From Cyclobacteriaceae bacterium (lineage in GTDB: Bacteria > Bacteroidota > Bacteroidia > Cytophagales > Cyclobacteriaceae): a stretch of 6,566 nt of DNA. The notes beneath the pieces are model-generated. The model was not told the origin of the DNA. It was given only the letters and a program-made list of their open reading frames with translations, and searched no databases. Location: NCBI GenBank assembly GCA_030589835.1, contig JAUUZS010000250.1, positions 1-6,566 of the forward strand, in the 5' to 3' direction. The position numbers were made by a program, and so were the translations under genes. Of this stretch, positions 1-5,210 are shown in pieces; positions within the stretch are counted from its first letter, which is position 1, and each line of letters begins with the position of its first letter.

Positions 1-651
1 AAATCCAAGAAGGTTCATGGATACCAATTCGTCACCACTAAGTAGAATCTCTTTTTCATTTTCAACAAAGGATATTTGATTCCCCGGTTTTTTATAAATG
101 TGTGTTCGTTCGGTTATTTTACTTAAATTCCCCTCTTGTGAAATTTCACAAATTCCCCTGGATACATATCCGTGATCAGACAAGGTGTTCTTCAATTTAT
201 AGCCGATAAGACAAGCGCCCAATATTGAATTTTCGCTGGCAATCAATTGATCATACAATAGCTTAAAGGATTGTGCTCCATAGAAATCATCTGCATTAAT
301 TACTGCAAAAGGATCATTGACTTTTTCCGAGGCCATTAAAACAGCATGCCCTGTTCCCCAGGGTTTCACGCGCTCAGCCGGAACCTCGATTCCATCCGGC
401 ACAATATCGATCTCCTGCAATGCGTAGTCAACCTCAATAAGGTTTCCGAATTTTCCGATAAAAAATTCCTTGAATTCTTCTTCAATATTCTTTCGTGTAA
501 TAAAAACGACTTTTTTAAAACCAGCCCTTATGGCATCGTAAATGGAATAATCAATGATGGTTTCTCCCGATGGGCCAAACTGATCTAATTGTTTTAGTCC
601 TCCATATCTGGAGCCCAAGCCGGCCGCCAGTACAATAAGTGTAGGTTTCAT
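1..651 (-). CDS. Sugar-phosphate nucleotidyltransferase, partial (C-terminus off the left edge)
   Basis: Reading the minus strand from the ATG at 651-649 gives 217 codons with no stop before the window edge. The N-terminus carries the nucleotidyltransferase signature: LAAGLGSRYGGLKQ at residues 8-21 (the nucleotide-binding G-x-G-x-R loop followed by GGLKQ), then GPSGETIIDY at 26-35. KPWGTGHAVL at 96-105 and NADDFYG at 119-125 (metal-binding Asp pair) complete the fold of the NTP_transferase superfamily (GalU/RmlA-like). Such enzymes transfer a nucleotide from an NTP to a sugar phosphate in the cytoplasm; the actual sugar and base cannot be told from this fragment. An in-frame ATG six codons upstream (669-667) is possible, but the family's conserved start MKPTLIVLAAG favours 651. 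There is no Shine-Dalgarno sequence before either start. The gene faces away from the 372-bp repeat-rich gap and has no operon partner inside the window. Confidence 0.88.
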   Translation of the reverse strand, partial: MKPTLIVLAAGLGSRYGGLKQLDQFGPSGETIIDYSIYDAIRAGFKKVVFITRKNIEEEFKEFFIGKFGNLIEVDYALQEIDIVPDGIEVPAERVKPWGTGHAVLMASEKVNDPFAVINADDFYGAQSFKLLYDQLIASENSILGACLIGYKLKNTLSDHGYVSRGICEISQEGNLSKITERTHIYKKPGNQISFVENEKEILLSGDELVSMNLLGF

Positions 652-746
652 TTCAAAATCTTTATTCATCAGCAATTCTTTATATCGTCCGGTTCGCCAT
701 TCAAATATGTAAAAAATTGATCCTAATTCAAAATAAAAAATCATTT

Positions 747-781
747 TGTTATCGAACACATATTAAGTGTGTTCGATAACA
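747..781. repeat. Perfect 14-bp inverted repeat, 7-nt loop (terminator or operator)
   Basis: The arms TGTTATCGAACACA (747-760) and TGTGTTCGATAACA (768-781) are exact reverse complements separated by TATTAAG. Two roles are possible. It could be the transcription terminator of the minus-strand LacI-type gene: read on that strand it is a strong stem followed, after a few bases, by a T-rich stretch (AAATGATTTTTTATTTTG). It could instead be a dyad binding site about 96 bp upstream of the nucleotidyltransferase start. The 9-mer TCGAACACA within the arms recurs at 2298-2306, in the control region on the other side of the LacI gene. The structure is plain; the function is inference. Confidence 0.75.
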
Positions 782-840
782 TTTAGAAAAAACACGATTT
801 ATCTAAAAACTATATTCTGTAGAAATCATGTTTATAGTTA

Positions 841-1020
841 GTGTCTGAACGGAAACTGTCGAATTTTATGAAATGAATTATTTTGGATGCCTGCCTGTCC
901 ATTAGGCAGGAGATTTTCCTTTTTTGAAATTCGGTGATGCCTTAGCATCAGCGAGTTGAGAAAAATGAAAATATAGCCAAAAGAAACATTTCTAATTTTG
1001 AAGAGTTTCCGTTCAGGCTC
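841..1020. mobile_element. MITE-like non-coding element with terminal inverted repeats
   Basis: The ends are inverted repeats: 13 bases CTGAACGGAAACT at 845-857 match exactly the reverse complement of 1004-1016. Counting from the tips 841 and 1020, 15 of 17 bases match. Weaker complementarity continues inward (GAAATG then TTTTGG near 870-886 against 977-992), so about 45 bases at each end could pair. The interior holds two small hairpins, at 890-910 and 935-950 (TGATGC/GCATCA). A TA dinucleotide borders both tips (839-840 and 1021-1022), as expected of IS630/Tc1-type insertion, but chance cannot be excluded for two bases. There is no reading frame. A 180-bp size, paired ends and no coding capacity fit a miniature inverted-repeat transposable element mobilised in trans. 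It ends immediately beside the stop codon of the LacI-type gene. The parent transposase family is unknown. Confidence 0.65.
890..910. repeat. Short hairpin CCTGCCT/AGGCAGG inside the MITE-like element
   Basis: CCTGCCT (890-896) and AGGCAGG (904-910) pair around the 7-nt loop GTCCATT. It is the only GC-rich patch in an AT-rich element. Similar TGCCTGC/GCAGGCA arms form the hairpin at 3561-3584, so the two probably belong to one family of dispersed palindromic repeats. Confidence 0.6.
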
Positions 1021-1023
1021 TAA

Positions 1024-2055
1024 TTAGGCCAGATATGATTCTATATTTTCAGAGCTAACAATCTCGATTGGCAAAAACTTTTCCTTTGGATGAGGAATTG
1101 ATTTCATAACGTGATCAGCTAATAAAGATAATCCCTGATAGGCTTGTAATTTTGGATTTTGGAAAATTAAAAATTTAATTTTCCCACGCTCCAAATGGTG
1201 TACATTTCTCAATAATAGATCATACCCAATAATTGGGATTCTTGGATCAATCCCAATACCAGCTACCAGATGAGCTTTTGATGTAGTTACAAAAATGCCA
1301 TTCACTTTATGTTGCAGCTTCTCTTTTAATTGACGTACATCCGTTCCTGACTCTGTGGTTTTTAGGTTTATAGTTTGGATTTGCATCGTCATTCCCTTAT
1401 CCTGAAAGTATGATCTAAAACCTTTTTCCTTTTGCTGCATATGAAATGCATTTTCAAACTCCTCCTCCAGATGTACGATTAAAATGGACTTTTTTTCATG
1501 CAAAATATTGTCGAAAAGATGCGCAACGGTTCTTCCGCTTTGGATGAGGTTATGTCCGACAAAGGTATTGTAATTTGTTTGTTCTACAGCAGTATTTATC
1601 AGGTTAAATGGTATGCTCTTCTCTTCCAGAATTTGCAGGTATTGCTTGCTCTCATTTAAAAACAAAGCCCCCAATAAGACACCGTCAGGACTTAATTCCA
1701 ATGAGTCATTCGCTTTCTCGATAAAATCACCCGGATTGCTTGGTGAATACTTCGAAATGTGAACCGTTATTCCTTTTTCTTCAAAACTACTTTTCAACTC
1801 ATTGATACCAGTGAAACAGGGCTTCCAGTATTCATCCAATTCATCATCGGGCATTAAAACCACAAATCTGTACCTTTTATTGAGCTTGAGAGATCGAGCA
1901 ACCTGATTTGGCCGGTAGTCAATTTCTTTGAGAATTTTCTTAACCCTCTCCTCCTTGTCTGGCGATACTTTACCCCGCTTATGCAACACACGATCAACTG
2001 TTCCACTCGAAACATCGGCCATCCTTGCAATTTCCTTAATGGTATAGATTTTCAT
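1024..2055 (-). CDS. LacI-family transcriptional regulator with sugar-binding domain
   Basis: This 343-residue protein has the usual LacI-family length and layout. Residues 5-28 form the helix-turn-helix (TIKEIARMADVSSGTVDRVL, then HKRG). Residues 30-60 hold the third helix and the hinge helix NQVARSLKL (50-58), whose Leu56 corresponds to the leucine that wedges into the central CpG of LacI-type operators. From residue 63 on it is a periplasmic-binding-protein-like effector domain, with FVGHNLIQSGRTVAHLF at 165-181 typical of Bacteroidota members. The TVDRVLH version of the recognition segment differs from the classic TVSRVLN. It should bind DNA as a dimer and respond to a sugar or sugar derivative; the ligand is not identifiable. 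Its start lies 451 bp from the divergent URO-D-like gene, its probable target. Its stop codon lies 3 bp from the MITE-like element. The ATG at 2055 fits the usual family start; no Shine-Dalgarno sequence is present. Confidence 0.93.
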   Translation of the reverse strand: MKIYTIKEIARMADVSSGTVDRVLHKRGKVSPDKEERVKKILKEIDYRPNQVARSLKLNKRYRFVVLMPDDELDEYWKPCFTGINELKSSFEEKGITVHISKYSPSNPGDFIEKANDSLELSPDGVLLGALFLNESKQYLQILEEKSIPFNLINTAVEQTNYNTFVGHNLIQSGRTVAHLFDNILHEKKSILIVHLEEEFENAFHMQQKEKGFRSYFQDKGMTMQIQTINLKTTESGTDVRQLKEKLQHKVNGIFVTTSKAHLVAGIGIDPRIPIIGYDLLLRNVHHLERGKIKFLIFQNPKLQAYQGLSLLADHVMKSIPHPKEKFLPIEIVSSENIESYLA

Positions 2056-2139
2056 TAAAAAAAGTAGTTAGGGATTGTTAAGAAATAACTTGCCGTTTTG
2101 ACTCTTTCTTTTTTCCTTTCTCATCGTTAAAATGTTAAA

Positions 2140-2151
2140 CCGTAGCTACGG
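2140..2151. repeat. 12-bp perfect palindrome CCGTAGCTACGG
   Basis: The sequence is its own reverse complement and is GC-rich within AT-rich flanks. A partial copy of its half (GGCTA) follows at once. It lies 85 bp upstream of the LacI-type start, so it could be a regulator-binding site. It could equally be the tip of a dispersed intergenic repeat. Confidence 0.4.
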
Positions 2152-2294
2152 CTATGCTTGAAAATTTTGCCTTGACAAAGAAAAAAATAAATTCGTCAAT
2201 CCCGTCAACTTATTTCATAATAATCCCTTATAGGCTACTATGCCACCAACAAATATCAATAAAATTCACATTCCATCTAACAAAACATCCTTTT

Positions 2295-2304
2295 TGTTCG
2301 AACA
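2295..2304. promoter_or_regulatory. Candidate LacI-type operator TGTTCGAACA
   Basis: This is a 10-bp perfect palindrome centred on CG. LacI-family repressors with a hinge-helix leucine, which the neighbouring regulator has at residue 56, generally bind palindromes with a central CpG. It lies in the divergent control region, 68 bp upstream of the promoter-like element of the URO-D-like gene. Its right half extends into TCGAACACA (2298-2306), the same 9-mer found in both arms of the inverted repeat at 747-781. Assignment to this regulator is inference from position and symmetry. Confidence 0.45.
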
Positions 2305-2316
2305 CACAGAATAAAA

Positions 2317-2328
2317 ATTGATATCAAT
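2317..2328. promoter_or_regulatory. 12-bp perfect palindrome ATTGATATCAAT, possible operator
   Basis: The sequence is its own reverse complement and begins 13 bp after the CG-centred palindrome. Its centre is TA, not CG, so it fits a LacI-type site less well and would suit another dimeric regulator. In AT-rich DNA a 12-bp palindrome of this kind can arise by chance. Confidence 0.3.
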
Positions 2329-2371
2329 CAGATTTAACCAACAATAAAAACATGTAGTGAAATAATATATC

Positions 2372-2379
2372 TATTTTTG
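2372..2379 (+). promoter_or_regulatory. Putative Bacteroidota -7 element TATTTTTG for the URO-D-like gene
   Basis: TATTTTTG matches the TAnnTTTG consensus used by the primary sigma factor of Bacteroidota. No good TTTG element lies about 20 bp upstream, which lowers confidence. Transcription would begin roughly 120 bp before the ATG at 2507, giving a long leader that includes the 27-codon frame at 2427. Confidence 0.3.
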
Positions 2380-2426
2380 TGAAGAGTAAGCATTAGACAT
2401 TCCAAAACCGTTAAGACTTTTATACA

Positions 2427-2510
2427 ATGAGCAAGTGCTATTTCGTTACTTTTTTTAGTTGTATAATGTTCTATTATTGCATAATTATTTTTTACAATTC
2501 AAGACTATGA
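2427..2510 (+). CDS. Possible 27-residue hydrophobic leader peptide (doubtful)
   Basis: An ATG at 2427 opens a 27-codon frame ending at a TGA that overlaps the ATG of the URO-D-like gene as ATGA (2507-2510), an arrangement typical of translational coupling. The peptide is rich in Phe, Tyr, Ile and Cys, for example FVTFFSCIMFYYCIIIFY, and would be membrane-seeking. However, T-rich DNA gives such a composition automatically, there is no Shine-Dalgarno sequence, and I recognise no family. It is listed for its position only. Confidence 0.15.
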   Translation: MSKCYFVTFFSCIMFYYCIIIFYNSRL

Positions 2511-3553
2511 GACCTGAACAATGGACAACGTTTAAAAAGGCAGCACGCTGGGAAAAACCAGATAAAATACCTATCGCATTAATAATTGACAGTCCATGGA
2601 TCCCTGGATATTTGGGCATAGATCATATGGACTATTACCTCGATCCTGAGTTGTGGTTTCAGTCAAACCTGAAGATTCATGAGGAGTTCCCGGATATTAT
2701 CTTTGTGCCTTCCTGGTGGATGGAATATGGAATGGCGGCAGAACCATCTGCGCTTGGCGCTAAAATTAAGTTTTGGGAAAACAATACCCCAAGTGAAGTA
2801 GAAAACCTGCACAGATTAGAAGACCTGGATCTAATCTCCAATTATGATGTTGAGAAGGATAGCTTTATGGCGTTAACGCTTCATCGTATCAAGATGCAAA
2901 AGCAACGCATTTTTGATCATGGATACACCATGCCTGTTGTCACTGCAAGGGGGCCCTTATGCACTGCAGGTTTTGTGCGTGGCACAACTAACCTGATGAT
3001 GGATCTGATGGTAAATCCTGATTTAGTGCATAAACTACTGGACTTGACAACTAATTTGGTGATTGATTGGTTGAAAGCCCAGGCAAAAGCAATTGGAGAC
3101 TCCGTAGAAGGATTTCTTCTTCTGGATGATATTGTCGGATTTGTTGGAGAGGATGATTATCAACAATTTGCTCACCCTTATCTAAAACGAATTTGTGATG
3201 CTTTTCCAAAAGACTGGGTAAAAATCTATCACAATGATGCGGATGTTAATAATTGTTTGAAATACCTCCCCGATTGTGGATTCAATGTATTGAATTGGGG
3301 CAAGCAAACTGATATTGCTGTAGTAAAAAATATTGTTGGTGATCGCATGTGCCTGATGGGAAATGTAAATCCCCTTGAGATTGGTGTTCAAGGTACCTCA
3401 GATGAAGTTTATAAAGCCACAATGGATGTATTAGAAAAAAGTCAGGGAGAAGGCATCATTCTTTCTCTTGGAGGTGGCGTAAGTCCTGGCATGCCAGGCG
3501 AAAATATTCGCGCAATGCTACAAGCCTTAAACGCGTATAACTCAAGACTATAA
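2507..3553 (+). CDS. Uroporphyrinogen decarboxylase-superfamily (URO-D/MtaA-like) protein
   Basis: The 348-residue product resembles the URO-D superfamily branch that contains MtaA/CmuA-type corrinoid methyltransferases, not HemE. Landmarks are an N-terminal RWEKPDKIPI (14-23), GFLLLDDIVGF (202-212) with an Asp pair at 207-208, FAHPYLKRI (221-229), KIYHNDADVNNC (239-250), MGNVNPLEIGVQGTSDEV (284-301) and GGGVSPGMPGENIRAML (322-338). These match family blocks in order. In MtaA-type enzymes the zinc ligands are His and Cys in HxC and a Cys in the C-terminal GC block; here they read H242-N-D244 and G324-V325, so both cysteines are missing and the reaction cannot be assigned. HemE function is unlikely because the N-terminal substrate-binding motif of HemE is absent. 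I chose ATG 2507 over a TTG 16 codons upstream because family homology begins there. It is divergent from the LacI-type regulator and probably under its control. It has no signal peptide and is cytoplasmic. Confidence 0.8.
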   Translation: MRPEQWTTFKKAARWEKPDKIPIALIIDSPWIPGYLGIDHMDYYLDPELWFQSNLKIHEEFPDIIFVPSWWMEYGMAAEPSALGAKIKFWENNTPSEVENLHRLEDLDLISNYDVEKDSFMALTLHRIKMQKQRIFDHGYTMPVVTARGPLCTAGFVRGTTNLMMDLMVNPDLVHKLLDLTTNLVIDWLKAQAKAIGDSVEGFLLLDDIVGFVGEDDYQQFAHPYLKRICDAFPKDWVKIYHNDADVNNCLKYLPDCGFNVLNWGKQTDIAVVKNIVGDRMCLMGNVNPLEIGVQGTSDEVYKATMDVLEKSQGEGIILSLGGGVSPGMPGENIRAMLQALNAYNSRL

Positions 3554-3560
3554 AATCTTA

Positions 3561-3596
3561 TGCCTGCTAAATACCTGGCAGGCAGATCGCTTTTTT
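3561..3596. terminator. Hairpin plus T-run terminator between convergent genes
   Basis: TGCCTGC (3561-3567) pairs with GCAGGCA (3578-3584) around a 10-nt loop. On the plus strand a T-run follows at 3591-3596, a standard intrinsic terminator for the URO-D-like gene 8 bp after its stop. The T-run overlaps the last codons of the convergent dehydrogenase gene, so the stem probably serves both directions. Its arms resemble the repeat hairpin at 890-910, so it may be a repeat recruited as a terminator. Confidence 0.65.
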
Positions 3597-5013
3597 ATTT
3601 ATCAACCGGAGTAAGCCTGATCACCTTGTCCGGATTGTTGAGAACGACATAAACAGCGCCGTCAGGTCCAGTACTCACATCACGAACTCTTCCAAGATTC
3701 TTCACGATGGTTTGTTCATGAATCACCCTGTTTTCATGGATGTGCAGCAACTTTACTTCTTCATACTTCAAAGCTCCTACCATCAGCTTATTTTGCCATT
3801 TCGGGAATAAGTCACCATTATAATAATCCAAACCACACACGGCTATTGAAGGCTTCCAGTATAAACTCGGCTGTTCCATCCCTTCCTTTTCCGTCAGGTC
3901 GGTGATGACTGTTCCGTTATAATTTCTGCCATAGGTAATCACAGGCCAGCCATAGTTCTTTCCAGCCAAAATCAAGTTAAGCTCATCACCACCGAATGGT
4001 CCATGTTCTGTATCCCAAACCTGGCCGGTTTTCGGATGCACGGCAAGCCCCTGAGGATTTCTGTGTCCATAAGAATATATACTCTTCAGGGCATCAGGCT
4101 GATTTATAAATGGATTGTTCTTGGGGATGTCACCATTAGGTAATACACGATGAACTTTTCCATTGGGCTTCGACAGATCTTGTGCATGATCCTTTCCTCC
4201 CCGGTCACCAATACTAAAATACAAGAATCCATCAGGATCAAAGACAATACGACTTCCATAATGATGGCGTGTTGTGCGATAGGTTTCTTGCGGTGCTTCA
4301 AATACGGTTTGCTGATTTACCCAGCGATTGCCCATAATTTGTCCTCTTACTATTCTGGTCATCGCAGCTTGTCTTTTATCACTACTTCCCTCCTGCGCTA
4401 ATGCATGGCTATAAGCCAGGTAAATCCATCCATTATCCTGGTAATTAGGATCCACCGCCACATCCATCAACCCTCCCTGGCCTTCGTATAAAACTTCAGG
4501 AATACCCTCAAGAGCAGCGTCAATCAAATTACCATTTCGAACGATACGTAAATTACCTGGTTTCTCTGTAATCAGCGCAATATTATTATCTATGAAATCA
4601 ATCGCCCAAGGCGAATCGAGGGAATCTGCAAAAACCTCGACACGCATTTTGTAATCTTGAGTTTCCAGGAATTCAGGAATTGGAGGTCTTGAAACTCCTG
4701 CTTTTTTTTCTTCTTCGTGCAAAAAAGAAACCAGGTTATTTATTTCTTTATCTGAAAGAGAGGCTTCAAACGACGGCATCCCCAGATGCTGAATGCCAAA
4801 TTTTATATTACGAAACATATAGCTATTTTTTCCACCAAATTGCCAAATACCATCAACCAGACTTTGGGCATTCCCTCCCTGAAATTTATCTCCATGACAA
4901 TTTGCACAGTACTCCTGATAATTTTTTAACACATTATCCTGAAATTCTGCAGCTTGCGAAAATACTAGATTTGAAATAAGAAAAGACAATAGCAGGAAAT
5001 TGAGGCGTTTCAT
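3595..5013 (-). CDS. Exported cytochrome c / PQQ-dependent aldose dehydrogenase fusion
   Basis: The 472-residue protein begins with a signal peptide (KR then a hydrophobic core LNFLLLSFLISNLVF, cleavage likely near residues 19-22). Residues 30-100 form a class I cytochrome c domain: heme motif CANCH at 36-40 and probable axial Met79 in GMPSF. Residues about 122-470 form a soluble glucose dehydrogenase-like beta-propeller (GSDH family, like E. coli YliI/Asd). Visible marks are LDSPWAIDF (132-140), GQGGLMDVAVDPNY (178-191), the catalytic His region RHHYGSRI (249-256), and PQQ contacts Arg318-Asn319 in GHRNPQGL, Lys416, and Arg442/Arg444 in GRVRDV. It should oxidise an aldose or similar sugar in the periplasm with PQQ, passing electrons to its own heme; the substrate is not known. 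No PQQ synthesis genes are in view. It is convergent with the URO-D-like gene, 41 bp apart. The ATG at 5013 starts the signal peptide directly. Confidence 0.92.
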   Translation of the reverse strand: MKRLNFLLLSFLISNLVFSQAAEFQDNVLKNYQEYCANCHGDKFQGGNAQSLVDGIWQFGGKNSYMFRNIKFGIQHLGMPSFEASLSDKEINNLVSFLHEEEKKAGVSRPPIPEFLETQDYKMRVEVFADSLDSPWAIDFIDNNIALITEKPGNLRIVRNGNLIDAALEGIPEVLYEGQGGLMDVAVDPNYQDNGWIYLAYSHALAQEGSSDKRQAAMTRIVRGQIMGNRWVNQQTVFEAPQETYRTTRHHYGSRIVFDPDGFLYFSIGDRGGKDHAQDLSKPNGKVHRVLPNGDIPKNNPFINQPDALKSIYSYGHRNPQGLAVHPKTGQVWDTEHGPFGGDELNLILAGKNYGWPVITYGRNYNGTVITDLTEKEGMEQPSLYWKPSIAVCGLDYYNGDLFPKWQNKLMVGALKYEEVKLLHIHENRVIHEQTIVKNLGRVRDVSTGPDGAVYVVLNNPDKVIRLTPVDK

Positions 5014-5086
5014 TATAGTTATTTTATTCTTGGTAGAAAAGCATTAATACTACTAACAACACATATTATTTAAATGTTTAAACAAA

Positions 5087-5149
5087 GAGTCCACTCCGAA
5101 AAGCAAAACACCCCTAAATCCCCTAAAGGGGACTTTTCGGAGTGGACTC
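5087..5149. repeat. 63-bp composite hairpin repeat with 17-bp perfect arms
   Basis: GAGTCCACTCCGAAAAG (5087-5103) is exactly reverse-complementary to 5133-5149. The 29-base centre holds two direct copies of CCCCTAAA (5111-5118, 5120-5127) and a second inner stem, TCCCC/GGGGA (5119-5132). The structure fills most of the space between the dehydrogenase start and the aldo/keto reductase stop, about 60 bp downstream of the latter. CCCCTAAA-type palindromic repeats are, as I recall, common between genes in Bacteroidota. Possible roles are a dispersed mobile palindrome, an extra terminator for the reductase gene, or insulation of the dehydrogenase promoter. Confidence 0.75.
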
Positions 5150-5180
5150 AACAAACCAAATTGAAAATAAATCTACAAAC

Positions 5181-5206
5181 CAAAAGTATATCAGGCTTTT
5201 GATATA
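5181..5206 (-). terminator. Weak hairpin after the aldo/keto reductase stop codon
   Basis: TATATCA (5187-5193) pairs with TGATATA (5200-5206) across a 6-nt loop, starting 4 bp beyond the stop codon of the minus-strand reductase gene. A competing pair CAAAAG/CTTTTG (5181-5186, 5196-5201) overlaps it. On the minus strand CTTTTGGTTTG follows, which is only moderately T-rich. The stem is AT-rich, so termination would be weak. Confidence 0.3.
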
Positions 5207-5210
5207 GCCA

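Larger units (their letters stand above)
652..1023. other. Gene-free spacer between nucleotidyltransferase and lacI-type gene
   Basis: No credible reading frame occurs on either strand. The left half is AT-rich and must contain the promoter of the nucleotidyltransferase gene, but no convincing TTTG/TAnnTTTG pair was found. The visible contents are a long inverted repeat (747-781) and a MITE-like element (841-1020), each entered separately. Confidence 0.7.
2056..2506. other. Divergent control region between lacI-type and URO-D-like genes
   Basis: This 451-bp AT-rich stretch separates two divergent starts and encodes no credible larger protein. It holds three perfect palindromes (2140-2151, 2295-2304, 2317-2328), a TAnnTTTG promoter-like element (2372-2379) and a 27-codon frame (2427-2510), each entered separately. 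On the lacI side (2056-2200) no clear promoter was recognised. The length is greater than a simple divergent promoter needs, leaving room for an untranslated leader or a decayed repeat. Confidence 0.65.

Noticed and set aside
346..588. 80-codon plus-strand reading frame
   Set aside because: It lies entirely antisense to the clearly recognisable nucleotidyltransferase and resembles no family.
2459..2506. TTG start extending the URO-D-like protein by 16 residues
   Set aside because: The extra residues are low-complexity hydrophobic and do not belong to the family; the conserved N-terminus begins at the ATG at 2507.
4680..4979. 99-codon plus-strand reading frame and smaller overlapping frames within 4104-4401
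   Set aside because: All lie inside the cytochrome c / PQQ dehydrogenase gene in other frames and show no domain of their own.
5075..5084. Palindrome TGTTTAAACA upstream of the dehydrogenase gene as an operator
   Set aside because: Only 10 bp, entirely AT-rich in the centre, and expected by chance in this composition; no CG centre for a LacI-type protein.
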